Positions 22,722 to 33,798 of a stretch of 64,000 bases of DNA are shown here, piece after piece. Position numbers and translations under genes: made by a program. Under the pieces are notes generated by a model, which was not told where the DNA came from, searched no databases, and was given only the letters and a program-made list of their open reading frames with translations. Position 1 is the stretch's first letter. Every line of letters starts with the position of its first letter. The DNA is from Phytophthora sp. 'mugwort' (lineage: Eukaryota > Oomycota > Peronosporomycetes > Peronosporales > Peronosporaceae): positions 3,348,001 through 3,412,000 of the forward strand of contig JAUCEF010000004.1 of assembly GCA_033558025.1 (NCBI GenBank). Direction: 5' to 3'.

Positions 22722-24448
22722 GTATTAGTTTTTTAATGCTGTGGTAAAATCTAATACTTCGCCTGTAAGCCGATCAAAAGTCAGCTCCTGCTCGCTCACG
22801 ACAAGGATCAACATGTTAGTTCCTTGACAACCAGCGTTTGTGCCCTGGATCTGGATCGACTGAGGCACATCACGATCTGTCAGACGGCTAACGTCAGCGA
22901 TGAGTACACGGTTCGTTAGCGACCACGTCTGATAATCAAGAAATCCATTCACCAACTCAGGAGTCATGTCTCCATTGATCGCCGAGATTTTAGCAACTTC
23001 ATTCGTGAAGTGGTGGAAATCGTAATCTTGACTGATGTCAAACGTCTGTTGAGAACCGATACGAACGTTGAAGTTGCGAATGCTCGAGCCCGGGTGTAGA
23101 GTCCATGGAGCCGAATCAAACGGACTCTGGAACTCCTGAACAGTAGCGGTCGCAAAACTACTCGTCTGCTCAGCGAATGGGAGTAGGATAACATACTTGG
23201 CATTCTTGATCGATGCTGATAGCTGAAGGTCGAATGAAGCATAGTGCTGGGTAGATTGCTTACCAATACCAGCTCGCTGGTTAAACCACTGAGCATAGCA
23301 ATCGTTGTATCGGACCTTCTTAACGGGTTTTGAAATAATGGTTTGGGGATTTTCAAGATGCACAAACGGAACGTAAAGACGAGAAGTAGTGAATGGCATG
23401 TAGGTACCATCAACAGTAGGCTCAAGTGCATTAACAAGCACCCCCAAGCAATGCTGAACCCAGCTGATGCAGCAAGGACACCAGCCATTGGATTACCCGT
23501 GGATGAAGCTGATACCATTACCAGGCATGTATTTCCAGAGGAAAGTGTCGTGCTTGTAAGCGACATAACCTTACCAGAATCTACAGCAACGGCAGACGTT
23601 CCCTGGTTGACACAGAAGAGGAGGCGGATTTGAGGGTTTGCAATGAGATCAAGCTCCTTGAAAATCGGATGAAGGTCAGTCAGCTTGACCTTGAGCATAT
23701 AATTCCATGTACCCATGATCGCATTAGCAGTAGCAGCACCTGCTACGAATGCACCTCGAGCAGTCTGATTAGCAATGTTAGTAGAAGCCGCGGAAGCGCC
23801 GAGAGAAGGCCACGAGGAAGAGAAATCAGTATTAGCATTTGGAGGGTTAGACAATAGACGCTTAACAAGACCATCATTAACGATCGAGGCTCCTCCAGAA
23901 GGACCAGTTGTAGTAAAAGAAGATGAGAAAGAAGCATTGTTAGAGTATCCATCGCCCGTGGTTAATGATGCTGCGCTGTACAAAGCAGATTGGGCAGCAT
24001 CAGGATATAGGAACGACTCAGCTCCATGCTTCTCAACGTATTGAGGGCTGTAGCTCGTCTGAGCACGAATGTTATTCCAAAACAGCTTATAATCAGCCAT
24101 AGAGAAAATGGTTTTTCCATTAAGTTCAAGCGACATGGAGTCGATGACGTTCCAGTTGCCACATTTAAGAGTGGCACAGAAACGATTAGCAGCAAGAGTC
24201 TGTGCAATGCCGGCATTCTTCATGGAGACCTTAATGGTAGCATGAGATAGGCATCGCGAAGGCAATCAAATCGTTCGCTTCCATTTAGCTGTGAGGTAGC
24301 ATCAATTTGTGATTACTCCATTCTGGTACGATCCCTGATTCAGGTCGATAACGAAGGGTACTCGCTTGCCGGAAGATACTTTGACCTCCGGGTCGCTCTG
24401 TAGCGAGCTCTGGTACAAGTATTGATCTGATAGTTGGGTTTCAGACAT
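22722..24448 (-). pseudogene. Major capsid protein of a Polinton-like/virophage-like virus, frame broken
   Basis: The minus strand reads from the ATG at 24448 to the TAA near 22725, about 570 codons, the length of small double-jelly-roll capsid proteins. Readable blocks: KVSSGKRVPFVIDLNQGSY near the N-terminus; KCGNWNVIDSMSLELNGKTI (24100-24165); a Ser/Gly-rich loop region (23750-23950); WNYMLKVKLTDLHPIFKELD (23650-23715); RLYVPFVHLENP (about 23370) and NDCYAQWFNQRAGIG (about 23280) in the second half. Frame changes lie near 24310, near 24255 and in a GGGGG run near 23440, so no full protein can be made as written. The fold call rests on motif and size. An alternative is a capsid from a larger nucleocytoplasmic DNA virus. 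The host gene set gives no reason for a capsid protein, so this is an integrated virus. Confidence 0.72.
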
Positions 24449-24450
24449 GA

Positions 24451-24482
24451 TTGAATCTATATGCTGTCTGATATAGATTCAA
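24451..24482. promoter_or_regulatory. Perfect 12-bp inverted repeat between divergent viral genes
   Basis: TTGAATCTATAT (24451-24462), an 8-base spacer, then ATATAGATTCAA (24471-24482). It occupies nearly all of the 47-bp gap between the capsid start (24448, minus) and the protease start (24496, plus). A shared bidirectional promoter or operator is the simple reading (inference). Confidence 0.55.
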
Positions 24483-24495
24483 CGAAATTAAAATA

Positions 24496-24850
24496 ATGCC
24501 AAGCCTTATCAAACCAATCACCAGCGACCATGATCTTATTGAGCTTGCTGGTAAGATCGGAGTACATCTGGATGCTATATACGAGTCTAATGAGATCGTT
24601 AAACCTATTTCAAAGAATGGATCGTATTTGGTCTTATTGAGGCCTCCTGATCGTGATGTAGGACACTGGCAGGCTGTCAAAAAAAAACGGTGAGTTTTTT
24701 TACAGTATGGGCGAGGCTGCTCCTACCAAGTATGGCATCGGAAAATACAATCCAAAGCAATTTCAAGGTACTTACGGAGACTATTGTGGTGTATGGTGCA
24801 TGCTCTGGTTATACTGTAAGAGTTTGCAATTTGCCGGCTACCCCACAAGT
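24496..24850 (+). pseudogene. Adenain-type (Ulp1-fold) viral maturation cysteine protease, frame broken and truncated
   Basis: The frame from the ATG at 24496 contains LLRPPDRDVGHWQAV, giving the histidine of the catalytic set. A run of nine A near 24680-24690 shifts the frame, and the next frame gives FFYSMGEAAPTKYG then QFQGTYGDYCGVWCMLWL, supplying the oxyanion glutamine and nucleophilic cysteine in the usual order. The acidic residue normally after the histidine is not obvious; FYS stands where FDS is common. The protein stops matching after about 24840, where LINE-like sequence begins, so the C-terminus is lost. In Polinton-like viruses and virophages such a protease processes capsid proteins; the neighbouring capsid gene fits. 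Confidence 0.65.
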
Positions 24851-25146
24851 GCACATAGACAGGCCCATACCTGCTACTGCGCTTTCAAGCTTCGGTCCCT
24901 CCAGTCCCGTGTTGTCGTTTCTCCACCTCAGTCTATCTGTCGTGCTGTCGCCTCACCTGACTACCGGACCTTAAGACCCCGCGCCGCGACACCACCACCA
25001 CGCTAAGCCGTCGTGCTGCCGCCGCCGAAGAACTAAGTCGTCGCGACTCCCTATCGAGCCGCTCCCTTGAAGCTGTTGCCGAGTTTGCGCCTGTGGCCCT
25101 AGGAGGTCAGAGGGGTGCGGCCTAGCCCTACCGTAAAGGGGGGAAC

Positions 25147-26410
25147 GTGACAGCTGCGAGAGAGCAGCTGGAAGAAGAAACGCCCGAACTGGTCCGCCAG
25201 CCTTCGCAGCCCATCTTCATGGCGGCTCCCCGTCGTGACCAGACTTGGCATGCTGAGTGGCGAAACAAGGCCCCACAGGTCGAGTTCTCGTTGCCCACCG
25301 ATGACGCACTCGCGTCAGCGGAAAAGGCTATGTTGGATCCCGAGCGCAACGCTAATGACAAGAAAGCAGCTGCTCTACGTGGAGTTCCCCAGCTCGTCTC
25401 GAGTGAGTTGATCTACTCCATGTGGATTCCTGCGCGAGACCTGACCGCCACGTTCTCTGATACGGAGATCATGACCTCGCTGGGATCGGATACGCAACCG
25501 GCCATCTGGTCGGCTAACGTCAGCCATCTGCACGATTTCAAGACCATCCGGAACGCTGGCATCAGCTTTGTATGTACTGATCAAGCTATCGCATCCAAGT
25601 TGGTGGCCAGACGCTGTCGATCTGTGACCGAAACTATCGGGTTCAACCGTACTCCAAGTACTCCAGCTGGTACTATGTCGACTTGCAGCGCTTGCCTGAC
25701 GAGGTCGATGACAGCGCGATCTTCGACTGGTTCGCCGCACATGGGACACCACCGGTGTTCATCTGCCCTAGTCGTACGATTCGCGGTCTGAAGTCACGCA
25801 GCCGCCGAGTGTACTTCAACCACAAGTCCCCTCCCGAGTCGCTGATGCTTACGCCAACGACGCCGTTGCGAGAAATCAAGTTCGGTGACCATGGATACGT
25901 GGTGGTCAATCACCGCATCCGTGCTTTCAACCACGGCACGCCGCTCTTCCTGAAGGCGATGCACGAGAAACGCAAGGCTCGCCCATCAGCATCTAAGTCG
26001 GTCGGCCATGCGGCACATCAGGCTTCCTCCTGATGTTGCCACGAGCGCCGAAGTCAATGGCACGCCTATGGGAACGTCGGACGCCGAGTACGAGCCATCC
26101 GAGCCTAATGGCTCAGAAGTGAGTGACTCGGAAGCCAGTTCAGGCAGCGCTATGGAAGGTGTTGAAGGAGAAACTGTTGAAGACGGGATCACAGTCCAGC
26201 CCAATTCTATCTGGCCGTCGGACGAAGAACCTCCACATTTCCCATTGGCTCGATCAAGCGAAAGGGAGCCGGCACGTATCTTGCGCGCCAAGCAACCTGT
26301 CTTTGGCAAGATGTCCGCTCCCACGGCCAAGACAAGGGAACTACCTCCGTCCCAGACTGGCTATCCAGTACTGGCACCCACCAACCAGTATGAGTGGCCG
26401 AGTGAGTGAG
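25147..26410 (+). pseudogene. LINE ORF1
   Basis: A charged N-terminus is followed by a compact domain with ELIYSMWIPARDLTATFSD and FVCTDQAIASKLVARRC, a frame change near 25660, then LQRLPDEVDDSAIFDWFAAH and SRRVYFNHKSPPESLMLTPT to about 26033. An acidic, serine-rich tail in another frame runs to 26409. The layout suits a nucleic-acid-binding ORF1 product; no zinc knuckle was seen. A further frame at 26440-26748 may belong to it. Confidence 0.55.
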
Positions 26411-26779
26411 ATCATGGCAATGTCCCACCTGACCAGGATATGACTCTATGGGACAGTACTCAGATCCCGCCCTCCCCGGTTGCCTCGTATATCAATCTGT
26501 CCAAGCCTGCCGAAAAGATACTCAACAGCGCTGCGATCAAGTACCCTGCAGAGACGATCACCCTCAATGACCTCTGCGACGTCATTGAATCGTATCTGAC
26601 GGAGTTTTCGAACACCTCAGATGCCGATAACAGCTTGTACGGGATCCAAGCCCAGCCTAGTGTCCATCGCTTTTATTGGACACCTCGGCTCTCGGTAACT
26701 ACCAGCATCTTCGCAGCAAGTCGTTTGGCCACGCAGTACTCCGAATGATCTCCACGGAGCTCGACCCTCGGCGGAGGAC

Positions 26780-27130
26780 TACTCGCTCAAGAACAAGTTG
26801 GCGTGAGCTCATGAAAAGACATGAGCATGGCCAGTCACGTTTAGTGACCGAGTATCCACCTCGCGGCTCGTGAAGTGCATCCTCCTCATCAGAATCATGT
26901 TGCATCAACATCACATCGGGGACCAGGTCGTAGTATTTGTACTTAGCCCTCTAGTCGCCAAGATGTATTGTTCATAAACGAGCTCACACGCATGCTCACT
27001 TAACAGATTCGAAAGAAACTGCATTTCTCGATCATACTTGGGGTTGTGGACGACGCTGGAGATCTCGGTGAAGCCTTTGTCGATCAGTATACACCGGATC
27101 CGACGCCATACCGGGTTGCTCCTCTTGAAC
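26780..27130 (-). mobile_element. MULE fragment nested in the LINE
   Basis: The minus strand shows RCILIDKGFTEISSV (core acidic-residue block), LSNLLSEHACELVYEQYILA, and GYSVTKRDWPCSCLFMSS (start of a SWIM zinc finger), packed in about 350 bp. The same blocks in the MULE at 57.8-62.4 kb are widely spaced, so this is an internally deleted copy. The SWIM is cut before its C-x-H half, and LINE sequence resumes on both sides. Confidence 0.65.
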
Positions 27131-27489
27131 TCTTTTAAGGCCGTCAGGAAAGCCGAGATCTTCCCGGACGCCGACGACTTAAGCCCAGAAGTCGTGCTGC
27201 AGAGCCTTGCTCTACCCCAAACGAGTTCTGGCTCCAAACGCGACTGGCCGAGTTTGATCTTGCGCTGCAAGTGATTGCTCCAAGTATCTATATGGATCCG
27301 GTCAAGGTCTGCGCTCTAATCCAACAAGAAGATACTACGCTTCCCCATCCGATGTGGCACCTCTGGGACGATCGCACCCTAGGGGTACTGGTAACCTCGC
27401 CGTTGGCAACTCGACTCCTTGATGGCCCGTTGCCGGACGACTTACGCCAATGTATCGCTGATCTCCAGCAAGCGGCTTCGGCAGTAGCC

Positions 27490-30400
27490 AACTCGGGTAG
27501 CCCTTCTCTCTAATGGGAATTGGGCCTTGAGAGGGTTCTCGCTGAACGCTAACGGCATGAACCGGACCTCAAGGAGCTCGCTGCAGTACTTCTCTAAGAC
27601 CTTTCACATGATCGGTCTTCAGGAGACGTGCTTCACCGGGCCCTTCAACTACAAGCGCTTGAAACAGATCTGGAGGTAAACCTCGCGGTTTAATTCCAGC
27701 TTTTGGTCGCAAGAACATATGACTACATACACAGGGCACGCTGGTGTGGGCTTACTACTCACGCCGACATGCCCTGTTCAAGATATCCAAGACGTTACCC
27801 TCCGTCCTGTTAGCTCGGCTGATATGATGGATCGGTACTTACTACTACGAGGCACTCTGGACTCGAAAGAGACGTACATTCATGTGGTATATGCCCCCGT
27901 TAAAGACCAGAAGCGGCCAACCTTCTTTAAGCACCTTCCAAGAGACTTCGACGATGATGCGCTGCACATTGTCATGGGCGACTTCAACACGGTGATATCA
28001 AGTCAACTGGACCAAGCCAACCACACCGACTGGAATCGGTCGCGGGGACGAACCGAGCTGCTGGACTGGATGCAAAACTATCAACGTTGTGGATGCATGG
28101 CGCCTGAAACATCCGACGCTCGTCGAGCTCACCAGCCCCAACTCCAGCTCAAGGTTAGACTAAGTGATGCCATGCAGGACATTCTGCACGACTTTCGCAA
28201 TCGCTCCAATATGGTGACCACTGCGGCATCGACTTTCGACTCGGATCTGCTGTCTTTCGGCTTGCTAAGAGACCCCCTGGCGCTGCCCAGAATGGGCCAT
28301 CCAGCTTCCTGAAGCGCAGCAGTATCTCCAAGAATCGTTGATCAAGTTGGCAGACATGCTCCATGCACCAACGGACTCCCAGTACAACCCAGCTGCCTAC
28401 TCGATGAGCATAAGCGTCGCGACAACATCTTCCTGCACGAGTTATTCGAATCGCAGAAGAATGCTCGCCAGCGGGAACTTGAGGAACTGCACCTGGGAAT
28501 CAATGATCTGCAGCACCACCAAATGCCGGAGCCTACTGATGATCAACGCCGGCGGCTGACTGAAAAGAGGGCACTATTGGAGGTCAAGATGAAGGTGAAA
28601 AAGTTCTACGCATCGAAGAAGAAGTTTGCTTCCGACCTCCATGATTCTGAGCGAGGTACCAAGTACTTCTTTCGACCGCCTCAGATCCTGCGCAGCACTC
28701 CGATTCCTGTCAATTCGCCGGAGGAGTTGGAAGTCATGTGCCAGGAGATCAACCAGTTTTGGTCCGGGATCTATCGTTCACCTTCAAGGGAGTTCCATCA
28801 TGGCAAGCCGAAATGGGATCGCATCAAGCTGGCCCAGATCCTTGAACACACGTCCAAGCATCTGACGCCGAAGCGAGCTGCCTATCTTGACAGTCCACTC
28901 ACAGCAAATGATTTGTACTGAGCTATCAAGCATACGTCGTCGGGGAAGGCACCAGGACCCGATGAGTTACCCCTGTCCTACTACCTAACTGATGTGCCGC
29001 TTTGGAGCCGTATCCTGGAGATTGTCTACGCGGCTCAACTGGAGAAAGGCAGGATGTCCAAGTTCCAGCGTTGCGGCCAAGTCTGCTTGCTATACAGGAA
29101 GGGAGACCGCAAAGAGCCTGGGAACTACAGACCCATTACCCTCCTCAACGTCGATGCCAAGATGGACCCCAAGATATTGGCATACCGTCTGGGAACTGTC
29201 TTAGATAGTCTCCTATTCTCTGACCAGTATGGCTTCGTGTCTGGGCGCGATATTCGTCATACTCACCTGCGGCTTCAAGCACTCATGAAAGTGTGTGAAG
29301 ATGATGACGCGGTGGCTGGTGCTATCTTGCTCGACTTTGCCAAGGCCTTGGACAGCATGGTGTGAGATGCCCTTGACATGATCCTCGAGCACTTCCGCTT
29401 CGGCGAAGTGTTTCGTCGCTGGGTACGTGTGATGTTTCCTGGGACTTTGGTGGCGCTACTATTCAACGGTAGCCCACTTCGTCCTTTGAATTAGGGAGAG
29501 GCGTGCGGCAAGGAGACCCTCTCTCCCCGGGTCTGTTCGTGCTTTACGTGGAAACTTTGCTGAACTTGATTCGCGCCAAGATAAAGAATGCTGGACTTCG
29601 GTGTGGAGACTCTTCGGTGTGGTCCATACAGTTATCAGCTTTGCTGATGACTGCACTGGACTACTGAGGAACCTGCGGGATACTCAGCGGCTACTGGACT
29701 TGGTGAATATCTTCTGTGAGGCATCGGGCATAGAGCTGAACAAAAAACAAGACTGTGGTGCTGCCGTTCCACCCCTGGAACAGTGTAACCGACAGCATCC
29801 GTGAGGCACTACAGCAATTGGGACTAAAGGTTGTTGGGAACAACGACTCGGCCAAACTGCTTGGTATATACTACGGTTCCAAGCTCACAGACGCGGCACG
29901 GCTACAGCACATATTGGCGGACATGCAGACAAGGTATTCACTGTGGAAGTACCGGGCACGCACTCTGCGAGGACAAGTGGTCATCCTACAACAGATCATC
30001 TTGCCTGTTCTCTGGTACACGGCCAGTGTCTGCTACATACCTGAAACTGGTTTCCAAGACCAAGTCCAGGACATGATAGAACCGTCCTGGATCACAAGAC
30101 CGAGGTGCTGAGCAAACTACCGTCCTTCCCAGGCATTTCATCACAAGCTTGTGCTGCTCAACCTTGCGAACATCGTGCCCCGAGCTTGGTGGACGTTGCC
30201 CATGCACATGGGAGGCCTCGGCTTAACGCCTATGAAAACGATGATCGAGGGGCTCCAACTACATATGCTTTGCAAGGTGATCATGGCCGTATGCCAGTCA
30301 CCGGATGATGTACCCTCATGGCCGCCCCAGTCATTGAGCTGTTTGACTCCGTGATGAAACCTTTGGGACGCGACTTTGACATCCTGTACGCGCCGGTCTG

Positions 30401-31909
30401 GAACAACCCTTATCATGTGGTGTCTCGACGGCTAAGACGATGGAGACTGCTTGGTTTGTATTGGCACCATGTTCTTTTCCTTTGGAACACCGAACTGCGC
30501 CCCAAGATCACTCGCAACATGACCAAGTTTGACGAGTTGACAATGCCGCTGCTGGACAATGTGGATATCACGACTGCAACTAAGACGCCCAAGACCCTGC
30601 GAGCCGCAAGCCTGGGCATTGTCCAAGACCTTATTCGCTTAAAGGTTTATCGGATATCTGACTTGTTTGAGCTTAGTGGATACCCGCCTCAAGCCGCCAA
30701 GGTATCCCAAGTCATCCGTGAGCATGGCCAGCCTGGGCGTGCTAACAGCGTGAGCTTCTGCGGATCTTTCTTAACTAAGATTGACTCGCTGTTACGACCG
30801 TTGGCCAACATGCCCATTGGACCCCGCCCTAAGCCACGCTACGGCTGCGCACTCCATACTTGGAGCTTTAGTGGCTATGAAGTCGCTGATCTCGCTGTGT
30901 CGTTAATACGCAAGCTCCTGGCTCAGTACAAGGTACCCGGCCTGCCAACGACTGCACTGGCCTTGAACAAGCGCCTCCCGCAGGTGTATGGAGCAGGGAC
31001 CTAAAGATGAACAAGCACGTACTACCAGTGAACGCGGACTTGCTGTACAGATTTCAGCACAACGCACTTTGAGTGGGCTTTAGATTGCACCACGTGCAAG
31101 GCGCTATGACTCGCTGCCATCATGGGTGTGGAGTCATTGAAACCGTCTCCCATCTCTTTTGGTATTGTGACTTTGCGGCAGCCGTATGGGCGGAATGGCT
31201 TGAAGTGTTCCAGCAGTGGTTTGAGTCTCCCATTGAGTGGGCGACTGTGGTCTACTTCGCGGACATCATGCCTACGCCCCGAGCCAAAAAGGACTTTGGT
31301 TACAGCCTCTTTGCGGTCTTCCCCATAGTGAGAGTTGTGGCACTTCGCTGCCTATGGACGCACCGCAATGACATCCGCTTCCACGAGTATGAACCAAGTC
31401 TCATCGGCGTCAAGGCTCGGGTGCACGCCCTGATTGACCTTCATGTTGCTGCCTTATGGCAGGCAACCCAGGCGCAAGCATTAAGACAGTCCTCGCAGGT
31501 GAGTAAGCAACTACACACCTTATTGCGAGGACTGCCTGTGTCGGCACCCTTCGACGCCAATGGCCCAAGCGACCACGAGGCGGAAGCCCGTCAGTGGGAC
31601 TCCTTACTCGCGGACATGGTTGAACCACGACACGACAGGGAAGAGACCGTCCGGAGCGTTGACGCCCTTCACGACTGCAGATCCAAGCGATCGCGGGGTG
31701 GAAACCCGTCAGCAGAGATCCTTTCCCGCGGCCATGTTGAACCGCAGCCGGGAAGAGACCCCTGTGGCCCGAAGGTAAGGCCAGAAGCTCAAGGCTTCAT
31801 CATGATGTCTTACAATCCGCCGCCGGTGTGCTCGGCCATTACTGGCTTCAGTCTCCACCACTTACACGACCATACGCCAAGTTCCCGGCTCCATTTGCCG
31901 ATCGCTTAG
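27490..31909 (+). pseudogene. LINE ORF2 (endonuclease, reverse transcriptase, zf-RVT)
   Basis: Endonuclease: GFSLNANGMNRTSRSSLQYF (about 27530), MIGLQETCF (about 27610) and VMGDFNTVI (about 27975). Reverse transcriptase: GKAPGPDELPLSYY (about 28945), KEPGNYRPITLLNVDAK (about 29110-29160), SDQYGFVSGRDIRHTHLRL (about 29220) and the catalytic SFADDC (about 29640). The C-terminal frame at 30318-31004 and the zinc-binding region CHHGCGVIETVSHLFWYC (about 31110-31170) complete the protein. In-frame stops (for example near 28919 and 29363) and shifts make it inactive. Open frames of 228 and 278 codons near the end are parts of this protein, not separate genes. Confidence 0.82.
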
Positions 31910-32328
31910 CGGGCGTTGCCTTATGTCTGCTGTACGCGAAGGCGGTGTGGAATTTTGAACCCAGGCGGGGCCCAATGTTGGCGGCCAGGCGGGTGAAGAA
32001 CGCGACACGCTAGAGACGCTTACGCGTGTTATGGCATGCACGATATCACTGGACAACTATTTGGATCGAGGTCTAGAGCGGCGCCACATCCCGAGCCGCG
32101 CGTACTACCAGGCTCCAAGCCCATGAGACGACGACTGGGAGGCTTTGCCCCTCTAGTCCACGACCCCCATCTCTCCTACTGAAGTGCCCGGTCAAGCAGT
32201 CTCAAGAACTACCGGGTCTAACCGTGCTTCCAGGCCTACAGCCCATGAGACGGCGCCCAGTAGCCCCCAAGACCACCAGTCCAGTCACAAGCCCAGATAT
32301 CCCAACTTCCGCGGCCAAACCCCAACCA

Positions 32329-32425
32329 TCGTCCGAAAGGTCTGGTCGGCCCGGGGATTGAACACTGGCCGCTTCCGTCCGTCACTGGATGCTTAACCAG
32401 CTGAGCTATCTGAGCTCACTAGAAG
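32329..32425 (-). repeat. tRNA-like sequence (SINE head or decayed tRNA)
   Basis: The minus strand reads GATAGCTCAGCTGGTTAAGC (box A-like D arm) and, about 35 bases later, GTGTTCAATCCCC (box B-like T arm), the spacing of a tRNA. Acceptor-stem halves do not pair, so a working tRNA is unlikely and a tRNA-derived SINE head is more likely. It sits between the LINE end and the MAPEG array. Confidence 0.45.
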
Positions 32426-32429
32426 CAGG

Positions 32430-32920
32430 TGGCTCACCACCACCTGGTTCATCGGGTTATACTTGGTTTTTGTATAGACCCCATCGGAAAGGTCCTGCAA
32501 ATGTCCAACTCGGCCTAGAGACGTCTCGGAACGTCCACCGGTTTCCTCCTGGACACTAAAATGGGTCTTCCAGGGTACCCACTTTAGAGAAAATGGACTT
32601 TGTTTGGACACCAATTGGATACTTCGTACCTAATTTTGGGGTCCACATGACCCAAATCGATCCCAAATAGCCAAATAGGGTAGCTAACTAGGTTGCTTAC
32701 TAGCCTTAAAGTGTAATGTATTTTGTAAATGATGGAAACCGTGCAGTTCCAACCCGACACGTTTGTGTTGCTGCGTATCCTACGCTACGTAAAAGACGTG
32801 ACTCTAAAATGTAGCCCCTTGTTGGGAATTACCTAAACAATGATAGAATAGGAGAACACAAAAATTGCTTTGTGTATTTTTTTCAATAACCGAGGCCGTC
32901 GAGATGTCATCTGCATCTAG
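32430..32920. other. Intergenic, no gene seen
   Basis: Flank between the tRNA-like repeat and the first MAPEG gene. No coding similarity was seen. The last 50 bases would be the 3' flank of the minus-strand MAPEG gene. Confidence 0.4.
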
Positions 32921-32921
32921 G

Positions 32922-33385
32922 TTACACAATGGCAACGATGGCGTTAACCACCCCGACGAGCGTGGCGACAACACCGATAAACCAGCAGTTGGAGCGGTGA
33001 GGCTGGATAGCGTTCGCATACATGCAAGTGTGCAGGCAGCGTGACACCGTGTAGTTGATCAGGGCACTGGCGTGGACGACGTCTTTACTGTCGGCCAGAA
33101 CTCCGCCGCCGAAGTCGAAAAGCGCGAAGGGAATGGACTCGAGGTCGTTTGCGACAATACGTTGCCAGGGATGGACTTCCTCGCGCTGCTTGACCACGAC
33201 CATGTCGTCGCTTTGGGCTAGTCCGTAGTTCTGCTCACGACCTTCAGCCATTGGGAGTCGGACATCTTCGGGGGATGACTGCCGGACTTGAAGGCCATGG
33301 GACCTTCGATGAACGTGACCAACAGGAACTTGAGGTAGAGCACGGAGCTGCACGCAACGTACACTTTAACGTTGCCGGTCATCAT
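32922..33385 (-). pseudogene. MAPEG protein 1 (subfamily A), single frameshift
   Basis: Start ATG at 33385 (MMTGNVKVYVACSS). The frame is lost at a CCCCC run near 33270, between a GSHPP stretch and the following ED residues, and resumes one base out of phase to the TAA at 32922-32924. After the break it keeps WQRIVANDLESIPFALF, the family signature, and ends with a hydrophobic helix. Otherwise it is collinear with the intact neighbour. MAPEG proteins are about 150-residue, four-helix membrane proteins of glutathione or eicosanoid metabolism. A one-base sequence error is an alternative to real decay. Confidence 0.8.
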
Positions 33386-33798
33386 TTCGTCCGCGAAGTC
33401 GCTCGTTTCTGCTGAATTGAGGCATTCAATCGGAATGTGATGGTGCAAGCAGTGACCAGCGATCGATTCACGGCCAAAGCATTGGCATCGGTCAGCAATG
33501 TTTTGTTCTATATGTACCAGAGATAATGTTGCCAGTTTGATTAGTCCCGGAGTTGAGCAGTCCCGATGAGTTTCAAGCCCGGGTGCTTACGAGTTGAGCG
33601 AGATTGTGAAGCACCTGTCCGGCGTCTGCCGCCAGAATCTACCGCCACGTGAATCAACATCTCAAGCGATTGTTATCGCCATGAACAAGACACGCTACGG
33701 GTTGGGCATGTAGTTCTCACAGTCGGTTCTTTTATTTGCAAACATACCAGCTTCCTAACAGTACTCTTCTAGCAGGAAGGCCCAAGTACGACTGGAGT

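Larger units (their letters stand above)
24850..32050 (+). mobile_element. L1-like non-LTR retrotransposon (LINE), decayed
   Basis: Plus-strand element with an ORF1 (about 25147-26410), an apurinic endonuclease, a reverse transcriptase and a C-terminal zf-RVT-like domain. The left end falls within the viral protease gene; the boundary near 24850 is approximate. A MULE fragment is embedded at about 26780-27130. Stops and frame shifts are frequent, and no poly-A tail is clear. Confidence 0.85.

Noticed and set aside
22722..24448. Capsid protein of a giant (asfarvirus- or mimivirus-like) virus
   Set aside because: Size, the neighbouring adenain-type protease and the small ExoX-C-like gene fit a small PLV or virophage-like element better; not excluded without a profile search.
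30318..31909. Two separate genes of 228 and 278 codons
   Set aside because: Both are C-terminal parts of the LINE ORF2, including its zinc-binding end.
32329..32425. Functional tRNA gene
   Set aside because: Box A and box B are present, but acceptor-stem halves do not pair, so only a tRNA-like repeat is called.
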